This document shows positions 1 through 8,177 of a stretch of 64,000 bases of DNA, one piece after another. Source of the DNA: Streptomyces werraensis (GTDB lineage Bacteria; Actinomycetota; Actinomycetes; Streptomycetales; Streptomycetaceae). Position numbers and translations under genes: made by a program. The notes beneath the pieces are model-generated. The model made no database searches, was not told the DNA's origin, and saw only the letters and a program-made list of their open reading frames with translations. Every line of letters starts with the position of its first letter. Within the stretch, counting starts at the first letter, position 1. Where the stretch lies: NCBI GenBank assembly GCA_014656175.1, contig BNBX01000011.1, positions 85,534 through 149,533 of the forward strand, given 5' to 3'.

Positions 1-2275
1 CCGACGCGGACGAGCGGGAGCGGGTCGACGACAGCGACGCCGCCACCCCGGACGCCGGCCCGGAGGACATCGGCGAGCTCCCCCCGGTCCGCTTCCACTC
101 CAGGTGCGTGGCCGGGATTTCCTCCAGGAACCGCGAGGGCGGGTTGTACGACGGCTGGCCCCAGGCGCTGCGCATCACCGACCGCGTGAGGTAGAGCCGC
201 TCGCGGGCGCGCGTGATGCCGACGTACGCCAGGCGGCGCTCCTCCTCCAGTTCCTTGGTCTGGCCGAGGGCGCGCATGTGCGGGAAGACGCCGTCCTCCA
301 TGCCGGTGAGGAAGACGACCGGGAACTCCAGGCCCTTGGCGGTGTGGAGGGTCATCAGCGTGATGACGCCGTCGCCGTCCTCCTCGTCGGGGATCTGGTC
401 GGAGTCGGCGACCAGGGCGACCTGCTCGAGGAAGTCGGCCAGCGTGCCGGTCTCGCCCTCGCCGCGCTCCTGCTCGAACTCCAGGGCGACGGCCGCGAGT
501 TCCTGGAGGTTCTCGATGCGGGTCTCGTCCTGCGGATCGGTGGACGCCTGCAACTCGGCGAGGTAGCCGGTGCGTTCGAGGATGGCTTCGAGGACCGTCG
601 CCGGTCCCGCCCCCGACTCGACGACCGTACGGAGGTCCTCCATCAGCGTGTTGAACCGCTTGACCGCGTTCGCCGACCGGGCGGCCATGCCGTACGCCTC
701 GTCGACGCGGCGCAGCGCCTGCGGGAAGCTGATCTTCTCCCGCTGGGCGAGCGCGTCGATCATGGCCTCGGCGCGGTCGCCGATGCCGCGCTTGGGGACG
801 TTGAGGATGCGGCGCAGCGGCACCGAGTCCTCCGGGTTGGCCAGCACCCGCAGGTAGGCCAGGACGTCCCGGACCTCCTTGCGCTCGTAGAAGCGGACGC
901 CGCCGACGACCTTGTACGGCAGGCCGACGCGGATGAAGATCTCCTCGAAGACACGGGACTGTGCGTTGGTGCGGTAGAAGACGGCGACGTCGCCGGCCTT
1001 GGCCTCGCCCGCGTCCGTGAGGCGGTCTATCTCGTCGGCGACGAACTGCGCCTCGTCGTGCTCCGTGTCGGCGACGTAGCCGGTGATGAGCGCGCCGGTG
1101 CCGGCGTTGGTCCACAGGTTCTTCGGGCGGCGGGACTCGTTGCGCTCGATGACGGCGTTGGCGGCGGACAGGATCGTCTGCGTGGAGCGGTAGTTCTGCT
1201 CCAGCAGGATCGTCGTCGCGTCCGGGTAGTCCTCCTCGAACTGGAGGATGTTGCGGATCGTCGCGCCGCGGAAGGCGTAGATGGACTGGTCGGCGTCACC
1301 CACCACGCACAGCTCGGCGGGCGGCACCTCGGCCTCCGGCGGGACGTCGACGGGGTGCTCCGCGGCGCCCCCGACCAGCTCGCGCACCAGGGCGTACTGG
1401 GCGTGGTTGGTGTCCTGGTACTCGTCGACCAGGACGTGCCGGAAGCGGCGGCGGTAGTGCTCGGCGACGTCGGGGAAGGCGCGGAGCAGATTGACCGTCG
1501 TCATGATCAGGTCGTCGAAGTCCAGCGCGTTCGCCTCGCGCAGGCGCGACTGGTACAGCGCGTAGGCCTGGGCGAGGGTCTTCTCGAACCCGTCCGTGGC
1601 CTGCGCGGCGAAGTCCTCCTCGTCGATCAGCTCGTTCTTCAGGTTGCTGATCTTGGCGCTGAAGGACTTCGGCGGGAAGCGCTTGGGGTCGAGGTCCAGG
1701 TCGCGGCAGACGAGGGCCATCAGGCGCTTGGAGTCGGCGGCGTCGTAGATCGAGAAGGACGAGGTGAAGCCGAGCTTCTTGGACTCGCGGCGCAGGATGC
1801 GGACGCACGCGCTGTGGAAGGTCATGACCCACATCGCGTTCGCCCGGGGGCCGACGAGCTGTTCGACGCGCTCCTTCATCTCGCCCGCGGCCTTGTTGGT
1901 GAAGGTGATCGCGAGGATCTGGCCGGGGTGGACGTCCCGCTCGGCGAGCAGGTAGGCGATGCGATGGGTGAGCACGCGGGTCTTGCCGGACCCGGCTCCC
2001 GCGACGATGAGCAGAGGGGAGCCGGAGTGCACGACCGCGGCGCGCTGGTTGTCGTTCAGCCCCTCCAGCAGCGCGGCGGAGTCGATCACAGGGCGGGGGG
2101 CGCCGTCCCGGTAGTAGGAGTCCCGCTCCGGGGGCACGTCGAACTTCCCGCCGAACAGGTCGTCCGGCAGGGGCTCCGGGGCGTGCTCGTCCTCGGGCGG
2201 CGGCGGGGGCTCGTCCGCCGGGCCGCGCTGGGCCTGGAGGTCCGCCAGGAAGCTGTCGTCAAAGAGGCTGCTCAT
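1..2275 (-). CDS. pcrA: ATP-dependent DNA helicase UvrD/PcrA (partial, 3' end outside window)
   Basis: Superfamily 1 3'-5' DNA helicase, expected to work in nucleotide excision repair and in clearing recombination intermediates. From the ATG at 2275 the frame stays open for 758 codons to the left edge, so the stop is not seen. An acidic, proline-rich N-terminal extension of about 65 residues precedes the helicase. Visible motifs in order are Walker A AGAGSGKT (about residues 92-99), TFTNKAAGEM, DEYQDTNHAQY (motif II), DQSIYAFRG (motif III), QNYRS, TLHTAKGLEF and VGITRARERL. The last visible residues form the Ser/Gly-rich linker typical of the C terminus of actinobacterial PcrA. The family call is certain; only the end is missing. 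Confidence 0.95.
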   Translation of the reverse strand, partial: MSSLFDDSFLADLQAQRGPADEPPPPPEDEHAPEPLPDDLFGGKFDVPPERDSYYRDGAPRPVIDSAALLEGLNDNQRAAVVHSGSPLLIVAGAGSGKTRVLTHRIAYLLAERDVHPGQILAITFTNKAAGEMKERVEQLVGPRANAMWVMTFHSACVRILRRESKKLGFTSSFSIYDAADSKRLMALVCRDLDLDPKRFPPKSFSAKISNLKNELIDEEDFAAQATDGFEKTLAQAYALYQSRLREANALDFDDLIMTTVNLLRAFPDVAEHYRRRFRHVLVDEYQDTNHAQYALVRELVGGAAEHPVDVPPEAEVPPAELCVVGDADQSIYAFRGATIRNILQFEEDYPDATTILLEQNYRSTQTILSAANAVIERNESRRPKNLWTNAGTGALITGYVADTEHDEAQFVADEIDRLTDAGEAKAGDVAVFYRTNAQSRVFEEIFIRVGLPYKVVGGVRFYERKEVRDVLAYLRVLANPEDSVPLRRILNVPKRGIGDRAEAMIDALAQREKISFPQALRRVDEAYGMAARSANAVKRFNTLMEDLRTVVESGAGPATVLEAILERTGYLAELQASTDPQDETRIENLQELAAVALEFEQERGEGETGTLADFLEQVALVADSDQIPDEEDGDGVITLMTLHTAKGLEFPVVFLTGMEDGVFPHMRALGQTKELEEERRLAYVGITRARERLYLTRSVMRSAWGQPSYNPPSRFLEEIPATHLEWKRTGGSSPMSSGPASGVAASLSSTRSRSSAS

Positions 2276-2443
2276 CGCTCTCCGAGTCTAGGGCGCTCCA
2301 CCGACAACCCGGGGCCGCCCCGGAAACATCCCCCGGCCCTTCCCGGGCGCGCCGGGGCGGGCACCCTCCACGGTCACCGTCTCACCCTGCGTGACATCCA
2401 CGGGAAGGTCACGAAAATGTATCGGGCATATCACCCATCAACC

Positions 2444-2473
2444 TTCACAAGGGCCACACCAGTTGGCTACCGT
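2444..2473 (+). promoter_or_regulatory. Candidate vegetative promoter upstream of the riboswitch
   Basis: TTCACA (2444-2449) and TACCGT (2468-2473) are separated by 18 bases and lie in the most AT-rich stretch of the 2276-2547 interval. Transcription would start near 2480, upstream of the riboswitch and the NlpC/P60 gene. This is a match by eye to the HrdB-type consensus. The rest of 2276-2443 shows no gene. Confidence 0.4.
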
Positions 2474-2547
2474 GCGGTCCGGGCCGCTCGTCCCCCGCCG
2501 GCGAACCTCGCCGGACCGTGCGGCCCCCGCCGAGTCCGTCACTGTCC

Positions 2548-2685
2548 GCCGCGGCAGCCGGATCCGGGGACCCACCGAGACTTGGGGTGAATCGGCCCAC
2601 TCTTCGGAGCAGGCCGTAGGGCAACCCTTCCAGCCACTCGCCCGAACCCGACAGCTAACCCGGTAGGCGGAGCACTGGAAGGAGT
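2548..2685 (+). promoter_or_regulatory. c-di-AMP riboswitch (ydaO/yuaA class)
   Basis: The leader carries the conserved blocks of the actinobacterial ydaO RNA. CGGATCCGGGGACCCACCGA (2560-2579) is followed by TTGGGGTGAATCGG (2582-2595), a GGCCGTAGGGCAACCC segment (2612-2627) and GAACCCGACAGCTAACC (2644-2660) then GGTAGGCGGA (2662-2671). In Streptomyces this riboswitch is known upstream of cell-wall lytic genes such as rpfA, where c-di-AMP binding turns expression down. It ends beside the GGAAGGAG ribosome site (2677-2684), so it should control the adjoining hydrolase. Recognition rests on remembered consensus blocks, not a covariance-model score. Confidence 0.85.
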
Positions 2686-2693
2686 CGCCTCCC

Positions 2694-3866
2694 TTGGCGT
2701 CGCACCGCAAGTCGCGCACCCCCGGCACGCGCGTGGCAGGCATACGCACCCCGGCCCTCGCCACGGCCGCGCTCACCTCCGTGGCCCTGCTCTCCCAGAC
2801 TGCCGACGCCGCTCCGGGCGAGGACCGGCCGAGCCTGGAGGAGGTCGAGAAGAAGGTCGGCGACCTCTACCGCCAGGCCGAGTCGGCGACCGAGAAGTAC
2901 AACGCGGCCAAGGAGCAGACCACCAAGCAGCGCAAGCGCGTCGACACCCTCCTCGACGACGTGGCGCAGCGCACGCAGAAGCTGAACGAGGCACGGGCCG
3001 AGCTGGGCTCGTACGCGGCCGCCCAGTACCGCACCGGCGCGGGCCTGCCCGACACCGCGACGTTCCTGCTCGCGGAGACCCCGCAGGACATCTTCGACCA
3101 GCGTCAGGTGCTGGACCGGATGACCGGCCGCCAGAAGGCGGCGGTGGACGACTACGTCACCCGGCAGACCGAGACCATGAAGAAGCGGCAGGAGGCCACC
3201 GAGAGCCTCCGCACGCTCACCGAGACGCAGGGCGACCTGAAGACGGCCAAGGCCACCGTCCAGAAGAAGCTCGCCGACGCGCGCCAACTGCTGTCGAAGC
3301 TGACCGCCGAGGAGAAGGCGCGGCTCGCCGCGATCGAGAAGCGCAAGCAGGAGGAGGCCGCCCGCAAGGCCGCGGAGCTGGCCCGGCAGCAGGCGGAACA
3401 GGAGCAGGCCCGCGAGGAGGCCGCGCAGCAGGGCGGCGGCGCCTCGGAGGGCTCCGGGTCCGGGTCCACGGGCTCGACCGGAACCCCGCCGGCCGACTCG
3501 TCGTACGGCACCAAGGCCGAGAAGGCCCTCGCCTTCGCCCGCGCGCAGATCGGCAAGCCGTACGTCTGGGGCGCGACCGGCCCCGGCTCCTACGACTGCT
3601 CGGGGCTGACCCAGGCCGCCTGGAAGGCCGCCGGCGTCTCCCTGCCGCGCACCACCTACGACCAGGTGAACGCGGGCACCACCGTCCCGGTGTCCCAGGC
3701 CCAACCCGGTGACCTGGTCTTCTTCTACGACGACGTCACCCACGTGGGCATTTACATCGGCAACGGCATGATGATCCACGCCCCGAAGCCGGGCACGTAC
3801 GTCCGCGAGGAGTCGGTCTACTACGACGGCGACTCCGCGATCCACAGCATCGTCCGCCCGGCCTGA
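2694..3866 (+). CDS. Secreted NlpC/P60 (C40) cell-wall endopeptidase, RipA-like
   Basis: Exported peptidoglycan hydrolase of 390 residues that should cut stem peptides. The TTG start at 2694 lies 9 bases after GGAAGGAG. A signal-peptide-like segment ends near TADA (about residue 40). A long Lys/Glu/Ala coiled coil (about 45-245), of the kind that keeps such enzymes inactive, follows, then a Gly/Ser/Thr linker and the NlpC/P60 domain (about 275-390). The catalytic cysteine is C302 in YDCSGL and the histidine is H350 in THVGIYIG; H362 in MMIHAPKPG fits the third position. The gene is controlled by a c-di-AMP riboswitch, linking hydrolase supply to the turgor/germination signal. A paralogue lies at 4688. 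Confidence 0.92.
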   Translation: MASHRKSRTPGTRVAGIRTPALATAALTSVALLSQTADAAPGEDRPSLEEVEKKVGDLYRQAESATEKYNAAKEQTTKQRKRVDTLLDDVAQRTQKLNEARAELGSYAAAQYRTGAGLPDTATFLLAETPQDIFDQRQVLDRMTGRQKAAVDDYVTRQTETMKKRQEATESLRTLTETQGDLKTAKATVQKKLADARQLLSKLTAEEKARLAAIEKRKQEEAARKAAELARQQAEQEQAREEAAQQGGGASEGSGSGSTGSTGTPPADSSYGTKAEKALAFARAQIGKPYVWGATGPGSYDCSGLTQAAWKAAGVSLPRTTYDQVNAGTTVPVSQAQPGDLVFFYDDVTHVGIYIGNGMMIHAPKPGTYVREESVYYDGDSAIHSIVRPA

Positions 3867-3889
3867 CGGGCCCCTCGACGCGCGGACAC

Positions 3890-3931
3890 GAAACCGCCGG
3901 CCGGCCCTGTGACGGCTCGGCCGGCGGTTTC
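3890..3931. terminator. Bidirectional hairpin terminator
   Basis: GAAACCGCCGGCCG (3890-3903) and CGGCCGGCGGTTTC (3918-3931) form a 14-bp perfect inverted repeat between two convergent genes. The outer AAA/TTT pairs allow it to work for both strands. Confidence 0.8.
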
Positions 3932-3969
3932 GCGCCGACGGCGGGGGCCCGGCGTTGCGGGGCGGGGGC

Positions 3970-4323
3970 TCAGGTCCAGAGGACCGCGATGAAGATGTTC
4001 GCCACGGTCAGCAGACCGACCAGGCCGAAGACGCCCTTGTCCACCTTCTCCTCGTCCCGCTTGACGTAGACCAGGCCGAGGATCACGATCAGCAGCGCCA
4101 GCTTCACGCCGATCTTGATGTTGTCCACGGAGTGGTCCTGGGCCTGGTTGAGACCCACCAGGATCACGCCGGTGACCAGCATCGTCAGCGCGCCGTGCAG
4201 CATCGCGGGGACGAAGCGGGCGGTGCCCGCGCCCATCGCCTTCATCTGGGTGAGGAAACCGCCGAGCAGCGACGCGATGCCGATGATGTGCAGACCGACG
4301 AAGATGTGGATGAGTACGTCCAT
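3970..4323 (-). CDS. Small integral membrane protein, conserved hypothetical
   Basis: Protein of 117 residues with four hydrophobic segments: residues about 1-22 (including LIHIFVGLHIIGIASLLGGF), a second around AMLHGALTMLVTGVILVGL, a third around IKIGVKLALLIVILGLVYV, and a C-terminal FGLVGLLTVANIFIAVLW. The ATG at 4323 is preferred because the ten residues added by a start at 4353 are not hydrophobic and look non-coding. I recognise it as a Streptomyces conserved membrane protein without an assigned function. It is divergent from the second NlpC/P60 gene and shares a 364-base upstream region with it. Confidence 0.75.
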   Translation of the reverse strand: MDVLIHIFVGLHIIGIASLLGGFLTQMKAMGAGTARFVPAMLHGALTMLVTGVILVGLNQAQDHSVDNIKIGVKLALLIVILGLVYVKRDEEKVDKGVFGLVGLLTVANIFIAVLWT

Positions 4324-4438
4324 GAAGCCGGAGCCTAGCCAGGGGCGTCCCATAGCATTCCGCCGCCCTCATCCTTCCCGCCTTCACCACATCGGTCATC
4401 ACCCTGAGTGAGAGCGAAGCGCGGTGTGCGGCACTACG

Positions 4439-4453
4439 GTCACTTACGGTCAC
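4439..4453. promoter_or_regulatory. GTCAC-N5-GTCAC direct repeat, MtrA-box-like
   Basis: Two GTCAC pentamers (4439-4443 and 4449-4453) lie exactly 10 bases apart inside a repeated TACGGTCAC (4435-4443, 4445-4453). Direct repeats of this form with five-base spacing are the reported motif of the response regulator MtrA, which controls cell-wall hydrolase genes in actinobacteria. The site lies between the divergent membrane protein and the second NlpC/P60 gene. The assignment to MtrA is inference. Confidence 0.4.
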
Positions 4454-4591
4454 CCGGCGGTCCGTGGGCAACAGTTCCGCACAACCCGTGTCCCGCTCCG
4501 CGCGGCCGGGCCTAGCGTCCTGCCCCAGGTGACCGGCTCCGCATCGCCGCTCGGGCCAGGAGCGGCGGCCGGACACCTCCGCCGAGGAAAG

Positions 4592-4634
4592 GGTCCGGCG
4601 GCGGACGGCTCCCCTGTCACTCCGCCGCCGGACC
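4592..4634 (+). promoter_or_regulatory. Leader hairpin upstream of the second NlpC/P60 gene
   Basis: GGTCCGGCGGCGGA (4592-4605) and TCCGCCGCCGGACC (4621-4634) are a perfect 14-bp inverted repeat with a 15-base loop, ending about 50 bases before the GTG start. No T-run follows, so it is not an ordinary terminator. A leader structure or a transcript-end signal are both possible. The remainder of 4324-4687 holds no gene I can support. Confidence 0.5.
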
Positions 4635-4687
4635 GCCGGGCAGTCATCCGGCCCCGGCGGGCGTCAACGGAGAGGACGGCTGCAAGG

Positions 4688-5731
4688 GTGGCAGCGCACC
4701 GCAGGTCACGGCAGCACACGGTGGGCGGCACCACGGCCCGTGCGGCCGTCACCGTCGTCCTGGCGGGAACGGCCACGGCGGCCGGTTTCGACGGAGCGGC
4801 ACACGCGGCTCCGCGGCCGACGCCCCCCGGCGCCGACGTCAGCCGCCTGTACCGCGAGGCCGAGGTCGCCACCGAGAAGTACAACGGCGCGAAGGAGAAG
4901 GCGGATTCGGCGCGGCAGCGGCTGCGCCACCTCCAGGACGAGACGGCCCGCGCCCAGGCACGGCTCAACAAGGCCCGGGAGGTGTTGGGCACGGTCGCGG
5001 CGGCGCAGTACCGCGCCGGCGGCCTCGACCCCGCCCTGCGGCTGATGCTGTCCGACGACCCCGACGCCTACCTCGACGGCGCGGCCCTCGCCGAACGCGC
5101 CGGCAGCCGCCACCACGCCGAACTGGGCCGGGTACGCGCCCGGCTCCGGGAGATCGAGAAGCTGCGCGGCGCGGCCCGCGTCGAGGTGAAGACGCTCACC
5201 ACCCGCCGGGCCGAACTCGAGCGCCACAAGAGGACGGTCACCGAGAAGCTGTCCGCCGCCCGCCAGGCGCTGTCGCGGATGTCACCCGAGGAGCGCGTCC
5301 GGATCACCGGCGGCTCCGGCCGCGCCGCCCGCTCGGCCGGCGGTACGGTCCGGGACGCCGCCGCCCTGTCGCAGGCGCCGAACTCGCGCGCCGCGCAGGC
5401 CGTCGCCTACGCCCACCAGAAGCTCGGCAGCCCTTACGTGTGGGGCGCGACCGGCCCCGACGCCTTCGACTGCTCGGGCCTCGTGCTGGCCGCGTACCGC
5501 TCCGCCGGCGTCTCCCTGCCGCGCACGACGTACGCGCAGATCGACGCGGGCCGCCGGGTCTCCCGCTCCGAACTTCTCCCCGGGGACCTGGTGTTCTTCT
5601 ACTCGGGCATCAGCCACGTCGGCCTCTACATCGGCAACGGGCAGATGATCCACGCCCCGAACCCCTCGGCCCCGGTCCGCGTGGCCCCCGTCGACCAGAT
5701 GCCGTTCGCGGGGGCGACACGCGTGGTGTGA
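4688..5731 (+). CDS. Secreted NlpC/P60 (C40) cell-wall endopeptidase, second copy
   Basis: Paralogue of the hydrolase at 2694, 347 residues. The GTG at 4688 is chosen because GGAGAGGA (4670-4677) precedes it and because the signal-peptide region (ARAAVTVVLAGTATAAGFDG, ending near AHAAP) then lies at the N terminus. A coiled coil (about 50-195) sharing the VATEKYNGAKE type of start with its neighbour leads to the NlpC/P60 domain (about 235-347). C262 in FDCSGL and H310 in SHVGLYIG are the catalytic pair. Unlike the first copy it has no ydaO-type riboswitch. It has the GTCAC direct repeat and a 14-bp leader hairpin instead, so the two hydrolases are probably used under different conditions. Confidence 0.9.
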   Translation: MAAHRRSRQHTVGGTTARAAVTVVLAGTATAAGFDGAAHAAPRPTPPGADVSRLYREAEVATEKYNGAKEKADSARQRLRHLQDETARAQARLNKAREVLGTVAAAQYRAGGLDPALRLMLSDDPDAYLDGAALAERAGSRHHAELGRVRARLREIEKLRGAARVEVKTLTTRRAELERHKRTVTEKLSAARQALSRMSPEERVRITGGSGRAARSAGGTVRDAAALSQAPNSRAAQAVAYAHQKLGSPYVWGATGPDAFDCSGLVLAAYRSAGVSLPRTTYAQIDAGRRVSRSELLPGDLVFFYSGISHVGLYIGNGQMIHAPNPSAPVRVAPVDQMPFAGATRVV

Positions 5732-5763
5732 CCGGGCACAGCCGGCCTGGCGGTTCGGGCGGC

Positions 5764-6507
5764 TCAGACGAGCCGCCGCGCCGTCGCCCAGCGGGTCAGC
5801 TCATGGCGGTTGGACAGCTGCAGCTTGCGCAGCACCGCGGAGACGTGCGACTCCACCGTCTTCACCGAGATGAACAGCTGCTTGGCGATCTCCTTGTACG
5901 CGTAGCCCCGGGCGATCAGCCGCAGCACCTCCCGCTCGCGCTGGGTGAGGCGGTCCAGGTCCTCGTCCACCGGCGGGGCGTCCGTCGACGCGAAGGCGTC
6001 CAGCACGAACCCGGCCAGCCGCGGCGAGAACACCGCGTCGTTCTCCTGCACCCGGAAGATCGAGTCGATCAGGTCGGCACCCGTGATCGTCTTGGTGACG
6101 TAGCCGCGCGCACCGGCCCGGATGACGCCGATGACGTCCTCCGCCGCGTCCGACACGGACAGCGCGAGGAAACGCACCGGCCGCTCCGGGTCGCCCATCA
6201 ACGGCGTGCAGCGCCGCAGCACCTCCACACCGCCGCCCCCGGGCAGGTGCACGTCGAGCAGCACCACCTCGGGCCGGGTCGCGGTGATGACCGTGACCGC
6301 CTGGTCGACGTCGGCGGCCTCGCCGACCACCTCGACGCCGGTCTGCTCGGTCTGCCCGATCTCCGCCTGGACCCCCGTACGGAACATGCGGTGGTCGTCG
6401 ACGAGGACCACGCGCACATGGCGCCGCCCGGTGCCGCCGGCCGGCTCCGCGGTCCCGTCCGCCGGTGCCGCTTCCGCCGCTGCGTTCGCCTCGGTCGGCT
6501 CGCTCAT
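5764..6507 (-). CDS. NarL/LuxR-type response regulator
   Basis: Two-component regulator of 247 residues. After a low-complexity Ala/Glu N terminus the receiver domain starts near residue 30. It shows the acidic pocket VLVDDH (D37, D38), phosphoacceptor D85 in VVLLDVHLPG, and the conserved Ser and Lys of LALSVSD and YVTKTI. The C-terminal LuxR helix-turn-helix covers LTQREREVLRLIARGYAYKE and KTVESHVSAVLRKL (about 185-240). Its ATG overlaps the stop codon of the kinase gene (ATGA at 6507-6504), so the pair is translationally coupled. A repeated ATCAGGGTCCG upstream of both the kinase and the divergent PspC gene is a reasonable target site. Confidence 0.93.
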   Translation of the reverse strand: MSEPTEANAAAEAAPADGTAEPAGGTGRRHVRVVLVDDHRMFRTGVQAEIGQTEQTGVEVVGEAADVDQAVTVITATRPEVVLLDVHLPGGGGVEVLRRCTPLMGDPERPVRFLALSVSDAAEDVIGVIRAGARGYVTKTITGADLIDSIFRVQENDAVFSPRLAGFVLDAFASTDAPPVDEDLDRLTQREREVLRLIARGYAYKEIAKQLFISVKTVESHVSAVLRKLQLSNRHELTRWATARRLV

Positions 6508-7796
6508 GACGTCTTCTCCGCCCTCTCCATCTCCAGCTCGACCTCGGTGCCGCCGTCCGGCACCGCGCGCAGCCGCGCCGTGCCGCCGTTGCGTTCCATG
6601 CGGCCGATGATCGATTCTCTGACGCCCATGCGGTCGGCGGGTATCGAGTCGAGGTCGAACCCGGGACCGCGGTCCCGGACGGACACGAACACCGTCCTCC
6701 CCTCGACCTCCGCGTAGACCTGGACCGCGCCTCCGTCGCCACCGTACTTGGCGGCGTTGACCATCGCTTCCCTCGCGGCCTGCATCTGCGCGCCGATCTT
6801 CTCGTCGAGGGGGCAGTCGCCCACGACGACGACCTCGAGGGGGACGCCGTGCTTGTCCTCGACCTCGGCTGCGTTGCGCTTGACCGCCTCGGCGAGGGTG
6901 GTGGGCTCCTCGTCCTCGTCCTTGCCGTTCCCCTCCGGCTTGTAGAGCCAGGCGCGCAGGTCGCGTTCCTGGGCCCGCGCCAGGCGGCGCACCTCGCCGG
7001 GACTGTCCGCGTTGCGCTGGATCAGGGTGAGGGTGTGCAGCACGGAGTCGTGGACGTGGGCGGCGACCTCGGCGCGCTCCTGTGCGCGGATGCGCATCAG
7101 GCGCTCCTCGGAGAGGTCCTGGGTCATGCGGACGAGGTACGGCCCGGCGAGCAGGGTGACGCCCACGAGGACCGCGAGGGCGGCCTGCAGCACCGCGCCG
7201 AGGTGGCTGCCGGAGCCGCGCAGGACGAAGATGCCGGAGGCGCCCGCCGTCACCAGCAGCACGCCCGCCACCGCCCGCAGCAGCGTGACCGTCCGCCTGC
7301 GGCGGCCGACCTCCATCCAGCGGGCCCGGCGCGCGTTGTCCGCCTGCCGCCACACCAGGGCCACGCCCGCGCCGACCAGGACGGTCGGCCACAGGTAGGC
7401 CCGGGCGCCGTTGGTGAGGTCCACGCTGCCCACGAAGATCATGGCCACGACGACCATGAGCAGGAGGGCGACGATCTGTCCCTTGTCCGGTTTCCGCGTG
7501 ACGAGCCTGCGGCGGCCGTCCGGGGTGGTCTCGGTGGTGACCGGCGAGGGCGGCCTCTGCGCGTCGACGCCGCCCACCCCGAGCGGCACGAAGAACCAGA
7601 ACGCGGCGTACAGCAGGGCCCCGAGACCGTCGGCCATGAACAGGGCGACGAACGCGAGGCGCACCCAGATCACGGGCAGGCCGAGATGCCCGGCGAGCCC
7701 CCGCGCCACTCCCCCGAGCCAGCGTCCGTCACTGCTGCGGTAGAGCTTGCGCGGCGGCCGCGGCTCGGCGAGGGACGCTGCTGCGGCTTCCGACAT
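6504..7796 (-). CDS. PspC-domain membrane sensor histidine kinase
   Basis: Envelope-stress-type sensor kinase of 430 residues. An N-terminal PspC domain (about 15-75, KLYRSSDGRWLGGVARGLAG) merges into several membrane spans (about 42-72, 108-124, 133-150, 170-193, 200-222). The HisKA_3 helix follows with H249 in the AAHVHDSVLH box, then an HATPase domain (about 320-425) with the N-box around AREAMVNAAKYGG and the G-box RDRGPGFDL. The ATG at 7796 puts the PspC domain at the N terminus. The gene order, kinase then regulator with a divergent PspC/LiaF-like protein, suggests a LiaRS-like response to damage of the membrane or to cell-wall antibiotics. This last point is inference. Confidence 0.92.
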   Translation of the reverse strand: MSEAAAASLAEPRPPRKLYRSSDGRWLGGVARGLAGHLGLPVIWVRLAFVALFMADGLGALLYAAFWFFVPLGVGGVDAQRPPSPVTTETTPDGRRRLVTRKPDKGQIVALLLMVVVAMIFVGSVDLTNGARAYLWPTVLVGAGVALVWRQADNARRARWMEVGRRRRTVTLLRAVAGVLLVTAGASGIFVLRGSGSHLGAVLQAALAVLVGVTLLAGPYLVRMTQDLSEERLMRIRAQERAEVAAHVHDSVLHTLTLIQRNADSPGEVRRLARAQERDLRAWLYKPEGNGKDEDEEPTTLAEAVKRNAAEVEDKHGVPLEVVVVGDCPLDEKIGAQMQAAREAMVNAAKYGGDGGAVQVYAEVEGRTVFVSVRDRGPGFDLDSIPADRMGVRESIIGRMERNGGTARLRAVPDGGTEVELEMERAEKTS

Positions 7797-7830
7797 GCCA
7801 ACGATGGTCACACGCCGAGCAGTCCAGGGC

Positions 7831-8125
7831 ATCAGGGTCCGCCCCGGAGACTCCCCTGATCCCGGCGTACGGGCCGGCTGCCACCGGGCCGGCGAGGCGG
7901 GGCGGCCCGGACCCCGGGGCGCCGGCCCCGCCCGCAAGTCCTGCACCCCGGCCCATGCGGGATGCGGCTCCGGACCACGGAGCACCCAGCCCCCGACCGG
8001 GAGCCGCCGGGCTCCGGACCGTTGGGAGCGCGAGGCGAGGCCCTGGGCTGGGGGCGCCCGGCCAAGGCGCGCTCCCCTCGCCCCGCCGCCCCGAGGCCTG
8101 CCTCAGGGGCGGATATCAGGGTCCG
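7831..8125. promoter_or_regulatory. Repeated ATCAGGGTCCG boxes in the divergent PspC intergenic region
   Basis: ATCAGGGTCCG occurs at 7831-7841, 35 bases before the kinase start, and again at 8115-8125, 53 bases before the divergent PspC gene. The first copy has an inverted partner CCCTGAT at 7854-7860. The second has an extra TCAGGGG at 8103-8109. Their placement at both ends of a 381-base divergent interval suggests binding sites for the adjacent response regulator. No gene is supported in 7797-8177. Confidence 0.45.
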
Positions 8126-8177
8126 GCCAGGGTCGTTCCGACTGCCGCTCGGGCGGCCCGGCCGTCACCATGGACGC

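Noticed and set aside
104..2590. Long plus-strand open frame of 828 codons
   Set aside because: It is the opposite-strand shadow of pcrA: its translation is rich in Arg/Gly/Val without motifs, whereas the minus strand gives all helicase motifs.
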